Shown one piece after another: positions 18,144 to 26,293 of a stretch of DNA of 64,000 nt; within the stretch, counting starts at the first letter, position 1; each line of letters starts with the position of its first letter. The stretch is taken from NCBI RefSeq assembly GCF_011806425.1, contig NZ_JAATOV010000003.1:434001-498000 (forward strand), read 5' to 3'. Both the position numbers and the translations under genes were made by a program. The stretch is from Thalassospira lucentensis (GTDB taxonomy: Bacteria > Pseudomonadota > Alphaproteobacteria > Rhodospirillales > Thalassospiraceae). Under the pieces are notes generated by a model, which was not told the DNA's origin, searched no databases, and saw only the letters and a list, made by a program, of their open reading frames with translations.

Positions 18144-19609
18144 GGCGCAATCCCCAGTGCTTCAAACACTTTGGCCGCCTTGACCATGGTTTCGTCGTAT
18201 TCATGCCCCGGCTCGCTATTGGCAACGATACCGCCGCCCACGTTAAAGGCCAGTTTGCCCTTATTCATGCAAATGGTTCGAATGGCGATGTTGGTGTCCA
18301 TAGCACCATCAAACCCGATATAACCAATGGCGCCGCAATACGCACCGCGGGTGGTTTGCTCAAGTTCAGTGATGATTTCCATGGCACGTATTTTCGGTGC
18401 CCCGGTGATTGACCCGCCCGGAAAACACGCCGCCAAAAGATCAATCGCATTTGCGCCATCGGCAAGTTCACCAGTCACTGTCGACACCAAATGATGCACA
18501 TTGGCATAGCTTTCCAGCGCACAAATTGCAGGCGTCTTCACCGAATGCGGCTGACACACTTTGGAAAGATCATTCCGCAAAAGATCAACAATCATAACGT
18601 TTTCTGCACGATCTTTTGCAGACCACATTAATTCTTGTGCAAGTTCCGCATCTTGAACCGGCATCTCGCCGCGCGGACGGGTTCCCTTGATCGGTCGGGT
18701 TTCAACATGCCCGTCTGTGACCTTTAAAAATCGTTCTGGTGAATTCGACAGAACCGCAACATCTCCGAAATTCAAAAACGCCCCGAACGGTGCCGAACTT
18801 ACCGACGATAGACGCCGATACATCGCAAAACGTTGCGGGATATTATCGGCCGCGTATTCCGCCCGGAAACTTTGCGACAAGTTCGCCTGAAAAATATCGC
18901 CCGCATAAATGTAATCAATCACCGTCTGAACAGACTGCTGATAAGCATCCCGATCAAAGTTGGATGCCCACCCCATCACATCGGGCTGATGCGGAACATC
19001 GGGAATATCAGAAAGCGGCCGCGCCAATCGAAGATATTTGCGCATCATGGCCAACCGGACTGCCGCCCTGTGATCTCTTTCTTCCGGGGTCTGTTCAGGC
19101 ATGCCGGTGGACACCAGCCACATCCGGCGCTGCTTTAAATCAAATGCAATCACCAGATCGTAAATGCCAACCGCCATATCGGGCATGTCCAGCCAATCTT
19201 GGCTGGCAACGGGCAGTTTTTCGGTCTGGCGGGCTAATTCATATCCGAAATAGCCAACAGCGCCGCCCTGAAACGGTGGCAGGTCATCACGGGGTTCTTG
19301 CTGATAGCGCGCCATAAGGTCGGCTAAAACGTCAAACGGATTGCCGGGTACGGGGAAACCATCCAGCTTCACCTGCCCGTTCTTTGCCGTCAGCTTATGG
19401 AACGGTGATACCGCGATATAGGAATACCGATCCCTGTCCCCGGAATCGAGGAACTGGCTGTCGGCATACGGCGCAAACGCACTGTAAGCATCGACCGGTT
19501 CAATAAAGGGGCATTCTTCAATCAACATGGGCAAAGCCGTCTTGCGCGGTGATGGGCCAAAGATCGACGCAGCGCCCGCTTTCGGGCGAACAGCGTCAAC
19601 CATTTGCAT
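18140..19609 (-). CDS. pabB: aminodeoxychorismate synthase component I
   Basis: This chorismate-binding enzyme of 489 residues aminates chorismate at C4. The PIKGT motif at residues 306-310 carries the lysine typical of PabB, where anthranilate synthases have PIAGT. The C-terminal FPGGSITGAPKIRAMEI and GGGIVANSEPGHEYDET segments are family hallmarks. It starts the pabB-pabA-pabC operon just after the valS terminator. Confidence 0.93.
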   Translation of the reverse strand: MQMVDAVRPKAGAASIFGPSPRKTALPMLIEECPFIEPVDAYSAFAPYADSQFLDSGDRDRYSYIAVSPFHKLTAKNGQVKLDGFPVPGNPFDVLADLMARYQQEPRDDLPPFQGGAVGYFGYELARQTEKLPVASQDWLDMPDMAVGIYDLVIAFDLKQRRMWLVSTGMPEQTPEERDHRAAVRLAMMRKYLRLARPLSDIPDVPHQPDVMGWASNFDRDAYQQSVQTVIDYIYAGDIFQANLSQSFRAEYAADNIPQRFAMYRRLSSVSSAPFGAFLNFGDVAVLSNSPERFLKVTDGHVETRPIKGTRPRGEMPVQDAELAQELMWSAKDRAENVMIVDLLRNDLSKVCQPHSVKTPAICALESYANVHHLVSTVTGELADGANAIDLLAACFPGGSITGAPKIRAMEIITELEQTTRGAYCGAIGYIGFDGAMDTNIAIRTICMNKGKLAFNVGGGIVANSEPGHEYDETMVKAAKVFEALGIAP

Positions 19610-19692
19610 AAGGTTGGCGACAATCTAAGCGATTCGGGATCATCACGGGGAAGATTTTTATCTGCCCCGACATGGCATTAATTTCGCCCAAT

Positions 19693-19723
19693 AAAAAAGG
19701 GCCAACCACTTGGATTGACCCTT
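19693..19723 (-). terminator. intrinsic terminator after valS
   Basis: Read leftward, AAGGGTCAATC pairs with GGTTGGCCCTT (11 bp with two G-U pairs) and is followed by six T. Confidence 0.85.
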
Positions 19724-19749
19724 AATTTTAGTGCATTTTCGGCAACGGG

Positions 19750-22416
19750 TTACATTGCGGCAATACGTTCATAAGCTTCATTGAGTTTGGCAAGCGTATC
19801 TTTTGCTTCCTCAAGTTTGGCTTTTTCCGTTGCGACAATGTGATCCGGGGCGCGGCTGACGAAGTTTTCATTCGACAGCTTGCCTTCCTGACCCTTGATG
19901 TATTTGGCTTTGCCCTGGATTTCTTTTTCCAGACGGGACTTTTCCGCCGCCACATCAATGAAATCAGCAACCGAGACAAACACCGTCACACCGTCAACGA
20001 CGGTCTGAATAGCACCCTTGGCAATGGCTTCGACGTCGCCCTGCCCTTTGAACGCGATATCAGCCACACGTGCCAGACGCTTAACTTGTGCTTCTTGGGC
20101 GGTAACGGCCGCCTTCATCGCATCGGTCGCATCCACCAGATAGATCGGAACTTCTGCCGACGGCGGCACATTCATTTCTGAACGCACACCACGGATATCC
20201 CCAATCAGACGGATCGACAGATCAACTTCTGCCTCGGCAGCGCGATCAATCAACGCGTCGGCAAATTTCGGATAGCTTTCTGACATCAGCATGTTGGCGC
20301 GATTGTCGGAAATCTTTTCCCAAAGTTCTTCAGTGATGAACGGCATGATCGGATGCAGGATCAACAAAATCTGGTCCAAAACCCACGCCGTTACAGCGCG
20401 AATTTCCGCCTTGGCTTCTTCGTCCTCACCCATCAGAACCGGCTTGGCCAGTTCCAGATACCAGTCACAGAACGCGCCCCAAACAAACTGATAGGCGCTG
20501 CTTGCAGCATCGTTAAAGCGATAGGTTTCAATGCCCGTCGCAACCGATTTGGACGCTTCAACCGTTTTCCCAACAATCCAACGACCCAAGGTCGATTTCA
20601 CATTGGCCGGATCAAAACCATCAACCGGTTTGCATTCATTCATCTCGGCAAAGCGGGCTGCATTCCAAAGCTTGGTCGCGAAGTTGCGATAGCCTTCGAC
20701 ACGGGATGCGGCAAGTTTGATGTCACGACCCTGTGCGGCAAGTGCCGTCAGGGTAAAGCGCAATGCATCACAGCCATATTCGTCGATGATCTCCAATGGA
20801 TCGATGACGTTGCCCTTGGATTTGGACATTTTCTGGCCGTGTTCATCGCGCACCAGCGCATGGATATAGATATCCTTGAACGGGATTTTACCGTCCATGA
20901 AGTGCATACCCATCATGATCATCCGGGCAACCCAGAAGAAGATGATGTCAAAACCGGTCACCAACACGTCACCCGGATAATATTTATCCAGTTCCGGGGT
21001 CTGTTCAGGCCAGCCAAGTGTTGAATACGGCCACAATGCCGACGAGAACCACGTATCAAGAACGTCGGTTTCCTGGGTCAGTTCAACGTCTTTGCCGTAA
21101 TGGGCTTTGGCGGCTGCAATGGCTTCTTCTTCGGTTTCTTCAACAAAGAACTCACCATCCGGGCCGAACCATGCCGGGATGCGATGTCCCCACCACAGCT
21201 GGCGTGAAATACACCACGGCTGAATGTTGCGCATCCACTCGAAATAGGTGTTTTCCCAGTTTTTGGGCACAAAGCGAATACGACCATCTTCAACGGCTTC
21301 GGTGGCTGGTTTTGCCAGAACTTCGGCGTTCACAAACCACTGGTCGGTCAGATACGGCTCGATGACGACGTTCGAACGGTCGCCATACGGCACCATATGA
21401 ACGGTGTCTTCGATTTTCTCAAGCAGGCCAAGCTCGTCCATCTTGGCAACAAGAAGCTTACGTGCCTCAAACCGGTCAAGGCCGCGATATTCTTCGGGTG
21501 CTTCGTCGTTGATGCGCGCATGGTCATCAAGAATGTTGATCTTTTCCAGACCTGCACGTTTGCCGACTTCAAAGTCATTGAAATCATGGGCCGGGGTAAT
21601 TTTAACCGCACCCGATCCTTTTTCCGGATCGGCATATTCATCGGCAACGATTTTAATCCGACGGCCAACAATCGGCAGGATGCAATATTTTCCAACAAGG
21701 TCTTTGTACCGCTCATCTTCGGGATGAACAGCAACACCGGTATCACCCAGCATGGTTTCCGGGCGCGTCGTCGCAACGGTGATGAACTCACCCTCACGGC
21801 CTTCGATCGGATACTTAAAGTGCCAGTAATGACCTTTAACTTCTTTCTGAACGACTTCAAGATCGGAAATCGCGGTCAAAAGTTTCGGATCCCAGTTGAC
21901 CAAGCGCTTATCGCGGTAAATCAGGTCCTGTTTGTGCAACGTCACGAAAACTTTGCGAACAGCGGCTGAAAGCCCCTCGTCCATGGTGAACCGTTCGCGG
22001 TCCCAATCCGGGGATGCGCCAAGGCGCCGCAGTTGGTTGGTGATCGTACCGCCCGACTGCTCTTTCCATTCCCAGACTTTTTCGACAAACTTTTCGCGGC
22101 CCAAATCATGGCGCGTAACGTTCTGTTCGCCAAGCTGGCGTTCGACAACCATCTGGGTTGCGATGCCGGCGTGGTCGGTACCGGGCTGCCACAGGGTATC
22201 CTTGCCGTTCATACGGTTATACCGCACAAGAATGTCCTGAAGCGTAAAGGTCAGCGCATGCCCCATATGGAGGCTGCCGGTCACGTTGGGCGGCGGCATC
22301 ATGATGACATAGGGATCGGCCTTTGACGGCGTGTCACAGGCAAATGCCCCTGACTGTTCCCATTTTTTATAAAGCCTGTCTTCAACTTCGGCCGGGCTGT
22401 AGGTCTTCTCCAACAT
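19750..22416 (-). CDS. valS: valyl-tRNA synthetase
   Basis: This class I synthetase of about 888 residues has the HIGH-type HMGH in NVTGSLHMGHALT and KMSKS in GQKMSKSKGNVIDP. A CP1 editing domain lies between them. The C-terminal 70 residues form the coiled coil typical of ValRS (KSRLEKEIQGKAKYIKGQEG). I start at the ATG at 22416; an ATG at 22443 would add nine residues. A strong terminator lies just 35 bases upstream, so expression may involve attenuation or read-through from popZ. Confidence 0.96.
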   Translation of the reverse strand: MLEKTYSPAEVEDRLYKKWEQSGAFACDTPSKADPYVIMMPPPNVTGSLHMGHALTFTLQDILVRYNRMNGKDTLWQPGTDHAGIATQMVVERQLGEQNVTRHDLGREKFVEKVWEWKEQSGGTITNQLRRLGASPDWDRERFTMDEGLSAAVRKVFVTLHKQDLIYRDKRLVNWDPKLLTAISDLEVVQKEVKGHYWHFKYPIEGREGEFITVATTRPETMLGDTGVAVHPEDERYKDLVGKYCILPIVGRRIKIVADEYADPEKGSGAVKITPAHDFNDFEVGKRAGLEKINILDDHARINDEAPEEYRGLDRFEARKLLVAKMDELGLLEKIEDTVHMVPYGDRSNVVIEPYLTDQWFVNAEVLAKPATEAVEDGRIRFVPKNWENTYFEWMRNIQPWCISRQLWWGHRIPAWFGPDGEFFVEETEEEAIAAAKAHYGKDVELTQETDVLDTWFSSALWPYSTLGWPEQTPELDKYYPGDVLVTGFDIIFFWVARMIMMGMHFMDGKIPFKDIYIHALVRDEHGQKMSKSKGNVIDPLEIIDEYGCDALRFTLTALAAQGRDIKLAASRVEGYRNFATKLWNAARFAEMNECKPVDGFDPANVKSTLGRWIVGKTVEASKSVATGIETYRFNDAASSAYQFVWGAFCDWYLELAKPVLMGEDEEAKAEIRAVTAWVLDQILLILHPIMPFITEELWEKISDNRANMLMSESYPKFADALIDRAAEAEVDLSIRLIGDIRGVRSEMNVPPSAEVPIYLVDATDAMKAAVTAQEAQVKRLARVADIAFKGQGDVEAIAKGAIQTVVDGVTVFVSVADFIDVAAEKSRLEKEIQGKAKYIKGQEGKLSNENFVSRAPDHIVATEKAKLEEAKDTLAKLNEAYERIAAM

Positions 22417-22450
22417 GGTCTTTTGTCCGCTGCGGGTTTTCATCAATCTT

Positions 22451-22487
22451 AAAAGAAAAAAGCGGCGCACCGTGGGGCGCGCCGCTT
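22451..22487 (-). terminator. terminator between popZ and valS
   Basis: Read leftward, AAGCGGCGC/GCGCCGCTT is a 9-bp stem followed by TTTTTTCTTTT. It leaves about 34 bases before the valS ATG, too few for an independent promoter. Confidence 0.9.
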
Positions 22488-22507
22488 AAATTCGAATGTC
22501 GGCTCGC

Positions 22508-23170
22508 CTACAGGTCTTCGGCGCGGCTCACAATCCGCTCGATTTCCTTTTTCACAAGGCGTTCGATCATATAGGGCAGGTTTTCGTCAAGCCATTCCTT
22601 AAGAAGCGGGCGCAACATATCGCGCACCAAATCTTCAAGGGTAATGTGGCCAGCATTCAGGCCAAGGGCAACTGCGCGTTTCTTTGCAACAGCTTGCGCC
22701 AGTTCCGAAATCGTCCCGGTCGCAGATGATTCCGTCATATTGGAAATAAGCGGCTCTTCATCTTCTTCGTCGTCATAGACAGCCGGGATAGCCGGTTCTG
22801 GCTCTGGTGCTGGCTCTTCAAATTCGTCTTCAATCGGCTCTGGTGCCGGTTCTTCCTCAAGCGGAGTCTCATCGAAATCGAGCATATCGTCGAGCTCAAG
22901 CTCTTCTTCAGGCTCGTCAAGTTCCAGCTCTTCGGGTTCTTCGTCGAACTCAAGCTCTTCTGGCTCTTCATCAAGAACGAGTTCGTCGATTTCTTCCTCA
23001 GGTTCCGGCTCCGGCGCGGGGGCCGGTTCGGGCTCGGGTTCTGGTTCCGGCTCTGGCGCTGGTTCAGGCGCGGGTTCCTGCTTTTTCTCTTCATCGCCTT
23101 CATCAGCAAGAATTTTGCGGATGGACTGGAGGATATCCTCCATTGAAGGTTCTTGTTGCCCGTCACTCAT
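22508..23170 (-). CDS. popZ: polar organising protein PopZ-like (DUF2497)
   Basis: PopZ forms a polar matrix that anchors ParB-parS and the cell-cycle machinery. The N-terminal helix EPSMEDILQSIRKIL and the C-terminal helices TLEDLVRDMLRPLLKEWLDENLPYMIERLVKKEI are the two conserved ends. Between them residues 30-140 are an acidic Pro/Glu linker, mostly PEPEPEP and EELE runs. The length is 220 residues. Its position before valS is the standard alphaproteobacterial one. Confidence 0.88.
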   Translation of the reverse strand: MSDGQQEPSMEDILQSIRKILADEGDEEKKQEPAPEPAPEPEPEPEPEPAPAPEPEPEEEIDELVLDEEPEELEFDEEPEELELDEPEEELELDDMLDFDETPLEEEPAPEPIEDEFEEPAPEPEPAIPAVYDDEEDEEPLISNMTESSATGTISELAQAVAKKRAVALGLNAGHITLEDLVRDMLRPLLKEWLDENLPYMIERLVKKEIERIVSRAEDL

Positions 23171-23220
23171 AATTAAACTTCCGCACTAGTGTCATTACCC
23201 AGACCAACCCGTCCCCTGTT

Positions 23221-23253
23221 TTGGGATGGAATACGGTTCATATTCCATCCCAA
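23221..23253. repeat. 13-bp perfect inverted repeat between tolC and popZ
   Basis: TTGGGATGGAATA (23221-23233) and TATTCCATCCCAA (23241-23253) are perfect complements around a 7-base loop. Neither strand has a T-run after it, so it is not a standard intrinsic terminator. Confidence 0.85.
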
Positions 23254-23264
23254 TGTCTAACAGG

Positions 23265-24617
23265 TCAGTCGGTTCCCCACCACTGGTCCTTGACTTTATT
23301 ATAGTTGGACTCAGTGTCGTATACTTCCACTGGAAGGCCAAGAACCTGCGCATTCAATGCGCCCATCGCGGCCTTTACCTGAAACTCTGCCACCGCCGCA
23401 TCACGACGCGATCCGACAAGGTTCACACGTGCCTGCAACAGTTCCTGTTCCTGATCAAGAACATCAAGAACGGTACGCGACCCAACAGAAGCTTCACGCT
23501 GCACACCGTCAAGTGCGACTTCCGCGGACGAAACCTGTGCCTGTTGTGATTCGATACTTGCACGTGCCGTTACAAGGGTTTCCCAAGCGCTGGTGGCATT
23601 TTCGATCACGGCACGGCGTGCTTCATCAACCTGAATGCGCGCCTGTCCTGCCGTTTCCTTTGCCGCCCGAACCGAAGAATACACCGCACCCTGCTGATAA
23701 AGCGGGACCGAAACCGATGCGATGATATCCGCACTGTCGGTGGTCATATCTTCGTTCGATGCTTCATGCGTACGGTCAACACCGGCCGAAAGCTTAACTT
23801 CCGGATACAAGGATCCTTCGTTCACACGAATATCGGATCTTGCGGCTTGTTCGGTATACATCGCCTGCAAAACTTCCGGATGTTGATCCTGGGCAATTGC
23901 CAAAACGTCGGCAATGCTGGTCGGCAAACCGATAAGCGGGTTCGGAATTTCAAGATTGGCGGGCGGATTACCCACCAGTCGTTCGTATTGCGCCCGCGTA
24001 TTGGCCAACGCACCCTGTGCTGAAATCAGGTCGGCTTTCGACCCGGCAAGGCGTGCTTCGGCCTGCGAAACGTCCGTACGGGTGACTTCACCCACTTCGA
24101 AACGATCACTGGTCGCCTGAAGCTGACGGTCAAGAACACGCGTGTTGTTCTGATTAAGCTCAACAACAGCCATATCGCGCAGCACATTGAAATACGCCGT
24201 TGCGACGTTCAACAATACATCCTGCTCGGTCTCGCGAAGGGCCGCACGTTGCGCCAAAACCCGCGCTTCTGCACGATCTGTCTGGGCAACAGTTCTGCCA
24301 CCGCGATAGATCGGCTGCGTCACATTAAGACCAACGGTATAAGGTGTAAGGCTGTTATCGGTATCAACACCATTTACCTCGGTGCTGTTTTCACGGAATC
24401 CCGCGTCACCATTCAAGGTAACACTCGGACGCCAGTTTGACAGAGCCTGCGAAATTTCTTCATCGGTCGAACGCAATGCGGCACGACCGGCTTCAAGTGT
24501 CGGGTTGCTCTGGTATGCCTTAATAAGAGCGTCCTCAAGGCTTTCTGCAGAAGCACCTTGGGCAACCAATCCGCCGGTTGCCAGTATACTGCAGGTCAGC
24601 AAGAACCGTTTTATCAT
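23265..24617 (-). CDS. tolC: TolC family outer-membrane channel
   Basis: This 450-residue outer-membrane exit duct serves type I secretion and efflux pumps. A signal peptide covers about residues 1-24, ending in ASA before ESLEDALIKAYQSNPTLEAGRAALR. The protein then shows two internally similar halves of helical coiled coils and strands (the QAEARLAGSKADLI and DQEQELLQARVNLVGSRRDA segments), as in TolC. The upstream order methyltransferase-rhodanese-tolC recurs in alphaproteobacteria. A TTGGAA/TACCAT promoter with 17-base spacing lies in the preceding gap. Confidence 0.92.
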   Translation of the reverse strand: MIKRFLLTCSILATGGLVAQGASAESLEDALIKAYQSNPTLEAGRAALRSTDEEISQALSNWRPSVTLNGDAGFRENSTEVNGVDTDNSLTPYTVGLNVTQPIYRGGRTVAQTDRAEARVLAQRAALRETEQDVLLNVATAYFNVLRDMAVVELNQNNTRVLDRQLQATSDRFEVGEVTRTDVSQAEARLAGSKADLISAQGALANTRAQYERLVGNPPANLEIPNPLIGLPTSIADVLAIAQDQHPEVLQAMYTEQAARSDIRVNEGSLYPEVKLSAGVDRTHEASNEDMTTDSADIIASVSVPLYQQGAVYSSVRAAKETAGQARIQVDEARRAVIENATSAWETLVTARASIESQQAQVSSAEVALDGVQREASVGSRTVLDVLDQEQELLQARVNLVGSRRDAAVAEFQVKAAMGALNAQVLGLPVEVYDTESNYNKVKDQWWGTD

Positions 24618-24762
24618 TTATCTACCCTTGTAAAATCCTACACCAAGTCCCGACCCCGGCGCAGTTTCACGTATGGTAACGACGGAACGAAAATTTTCCA
24701 ACAAAAGAGGCATTTGCACTTAAAAAAAAGTCATCAGCCTATTTTCACCATCGTCGCGACCA

Positions 24763-25086
24763 TCAATCATAGCGCGTCATATCTGGTTCCACTTCAAGCG
24801 CCCAGATATCTATACCGCCCGTAACATTAAAAACATCTTTAAATCCGCATTGTTCAAGAAGCATCCCCGCATGGCGACTGCGAACGCCATGATGACAAAT
24901 CACCGCAAGCGGCAATTCTGGGCTTAACTCCCCGACCCTGCCATGCAATTCCGATAATGGAATATGCCGGGCACGATCAATCATGCAGATTTCGACTTCC
25001 CAATCTTCACGTACGTCCAACAAGGCCAAAGGCTGCGTTCCCGAAAGACTGGCAGCAAGTTCTCGACAACTGATGTCTCGGACCAT
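24763..25086 (-). CDS. rhodanese-like domain protein
   Basis: This is a single rhodanese domain of 107 residues. The active-site loop CHHGVRS has the sulfur-carrying cysteine at residue 64. LLDVREDWE and HIPLSEL are the other family motifs. It is likely a cytosolic persulfide carrier or sulfurtransferase with unknown acceptor. It lies between a Pcm-like methyltransferase and tolC on the same strand. Confidence 0.9.
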   Translation of the reverse strand: MVRDISCRELAASLSGTQPLALLDVREDWEVEICMIDRARHIPLSELHGRVGELSPELPLAVICHHGVRSRHAGMLLEQCGFKDVFNVTGGIDIWALEVEPDMTRYD

Positions 25087-25157
25087 TCTTTAAACCTGTT
25101 ACACCATACGCAAAGAAGAAGATGCCCGACCAAAAGCCGGGCATTTCGAACCGAAAA

Positions 25158-25811
25158 TCAGAACACAAAGCTTTCGCTTGGTTCAAATCCCGGAAGATAC
25201 GGAATGTTGGCATCGAACAAATCGCGATGACCAATAACGCCGTTCTCACGTTCGTACAAACGTGCGATCCCGACTTTTCCTTCCTCACGGATAACCGCCA
25301 AAAGACGACCACCTTCTGAAACCTGCTCAAGCACAGCCGCCGGTACTTCCGTCACTGCGCCATCAAACACAATCACATTATATGGGGCTTGCTTGGCATA
25401 GCCCTGGGCCAAATCACCTTCGACGACAATCACGTTATCGTAATTGACACTCTGGAAGGTGGCTTCGGCCGCAGCCGTCATGTCCTTGTCGCTTTCAACA
25501 GCAACAACCGTCTCAGCAACGCGCGACAAAAGTGCCGCGCCATAACCGTAACCGGCACCAATAATAAGGGCGACATCCGTTTCGGCAATTTCGGCGCTCT
25601 GCATCAGGCGCGCGATAACCATCGGCTCCATTGCATATCGGCCGCCGCCAACAGGAATATCTTCGTCTACATAGGCAACGCCGCGTTTTGCTTCGGGCAG
25701 GAACAGTTCGCGTGGAACTTCCTCCATCGCAGCGATGACCAAGGGGTCGGTAACCTTGTTGGTCCGAACCTGATTTTCCACCATGTTATGGCGCGCGATT
25801 TGGTAATCCAT
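25158..25811 (-). CDS. Pcm-like protein-L-isoaspartate methyltransferase homologue
   Basis: This is a Rossmann-fold SAM methyltransferase of 217 residues starting MDYQIARHNMVENQVRTNKV. Motif I is LIIGAGYGYGAALL, and FVDEDIPVGGG-like sequence replaces the canonical QTISQP of true Pcm. Isoaspartate repair is therefore uncertain. The longest frame begins at 25871, but the 20 extra residues do not match the family. It is the first gene of a conserved trio with the rhodanese and tolC. Confidence 0.82.
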   Translation of the reverse strand: MDYQIARHNMVENQVRTNKVTDPLVIAAMEEVPRELFLPEAKRGVAYVDEDIPVGGGRYAMEPMVIARLMQSAEIAETDVALIIGAGYGYGAALLSRVAETVVAVESDKDMTAAAEATFQSVNYDNVIVVEGDLAQGYAKQAPYNVIVFDGAVTEVPAAVLEQVSEGGRLLAVIREEGKVGIARLYERENGVIGHRDLFDANIPYLPGFEPSESFVF

Positions 25812-26293
25812 GTTTATCTGACCTGAAAGTTCTCGCGAGAAAAACACCGCAGCCATCTTCATTGTCCCCAAAGGCGCCTGCGATCATTGCCCTGTTTATA
25901 GTCAGCACATAAGCACCTGACAACATCCGATCAATGGCAAAGCGTTAAATGCGCAATAAAAACGACAATATACCCCCACCCCAACGCGCCTGACGTTCAT
26001 TCGAGGACCTCAATTTCAAAAAACCGGCTTGTAACGCGTGGCGCAAAAATCAGCACATCTCCCCTGCTGCATCCATAAAGTGTGATGCAAAATATAGCAT
26101 TGTCAGTCTTGTAAAGCGTTTGGAAGGCAACAACATGACCAACTGAGCGCAACCTTGGGGTTTATTGCGCCGACCCTATTAACCAAAGGGAACTCGGGAT
26201 TTTCAGCCAATAGAGAGCATAAGCTTAGAAAACCGTTCAGTTGATCTATTGAACCGCCTAGACGGAAGATGATTAGTAAGGGGCATCCAAACC
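25812..26293. other. non-coding gap between two divergent genes
   Basis: I see no credible gene here. The stretch holds the promoters of the leftward methyltransferase and the rightward chemoreceptor. A GCGCAA/TTGCGC inverted repeat (about 26139-26164) and a GTTCA/TGAAC pair about 60 bases before the chemoreceptor are visible but unassigned. Confidence 0.5.

Noticed and set aside
18140..19609. Anthranilate synthase component I (trpE)
   Set aside because: The PIKGT lysine and the neighbouring PabC-type enzyme favour PabB.
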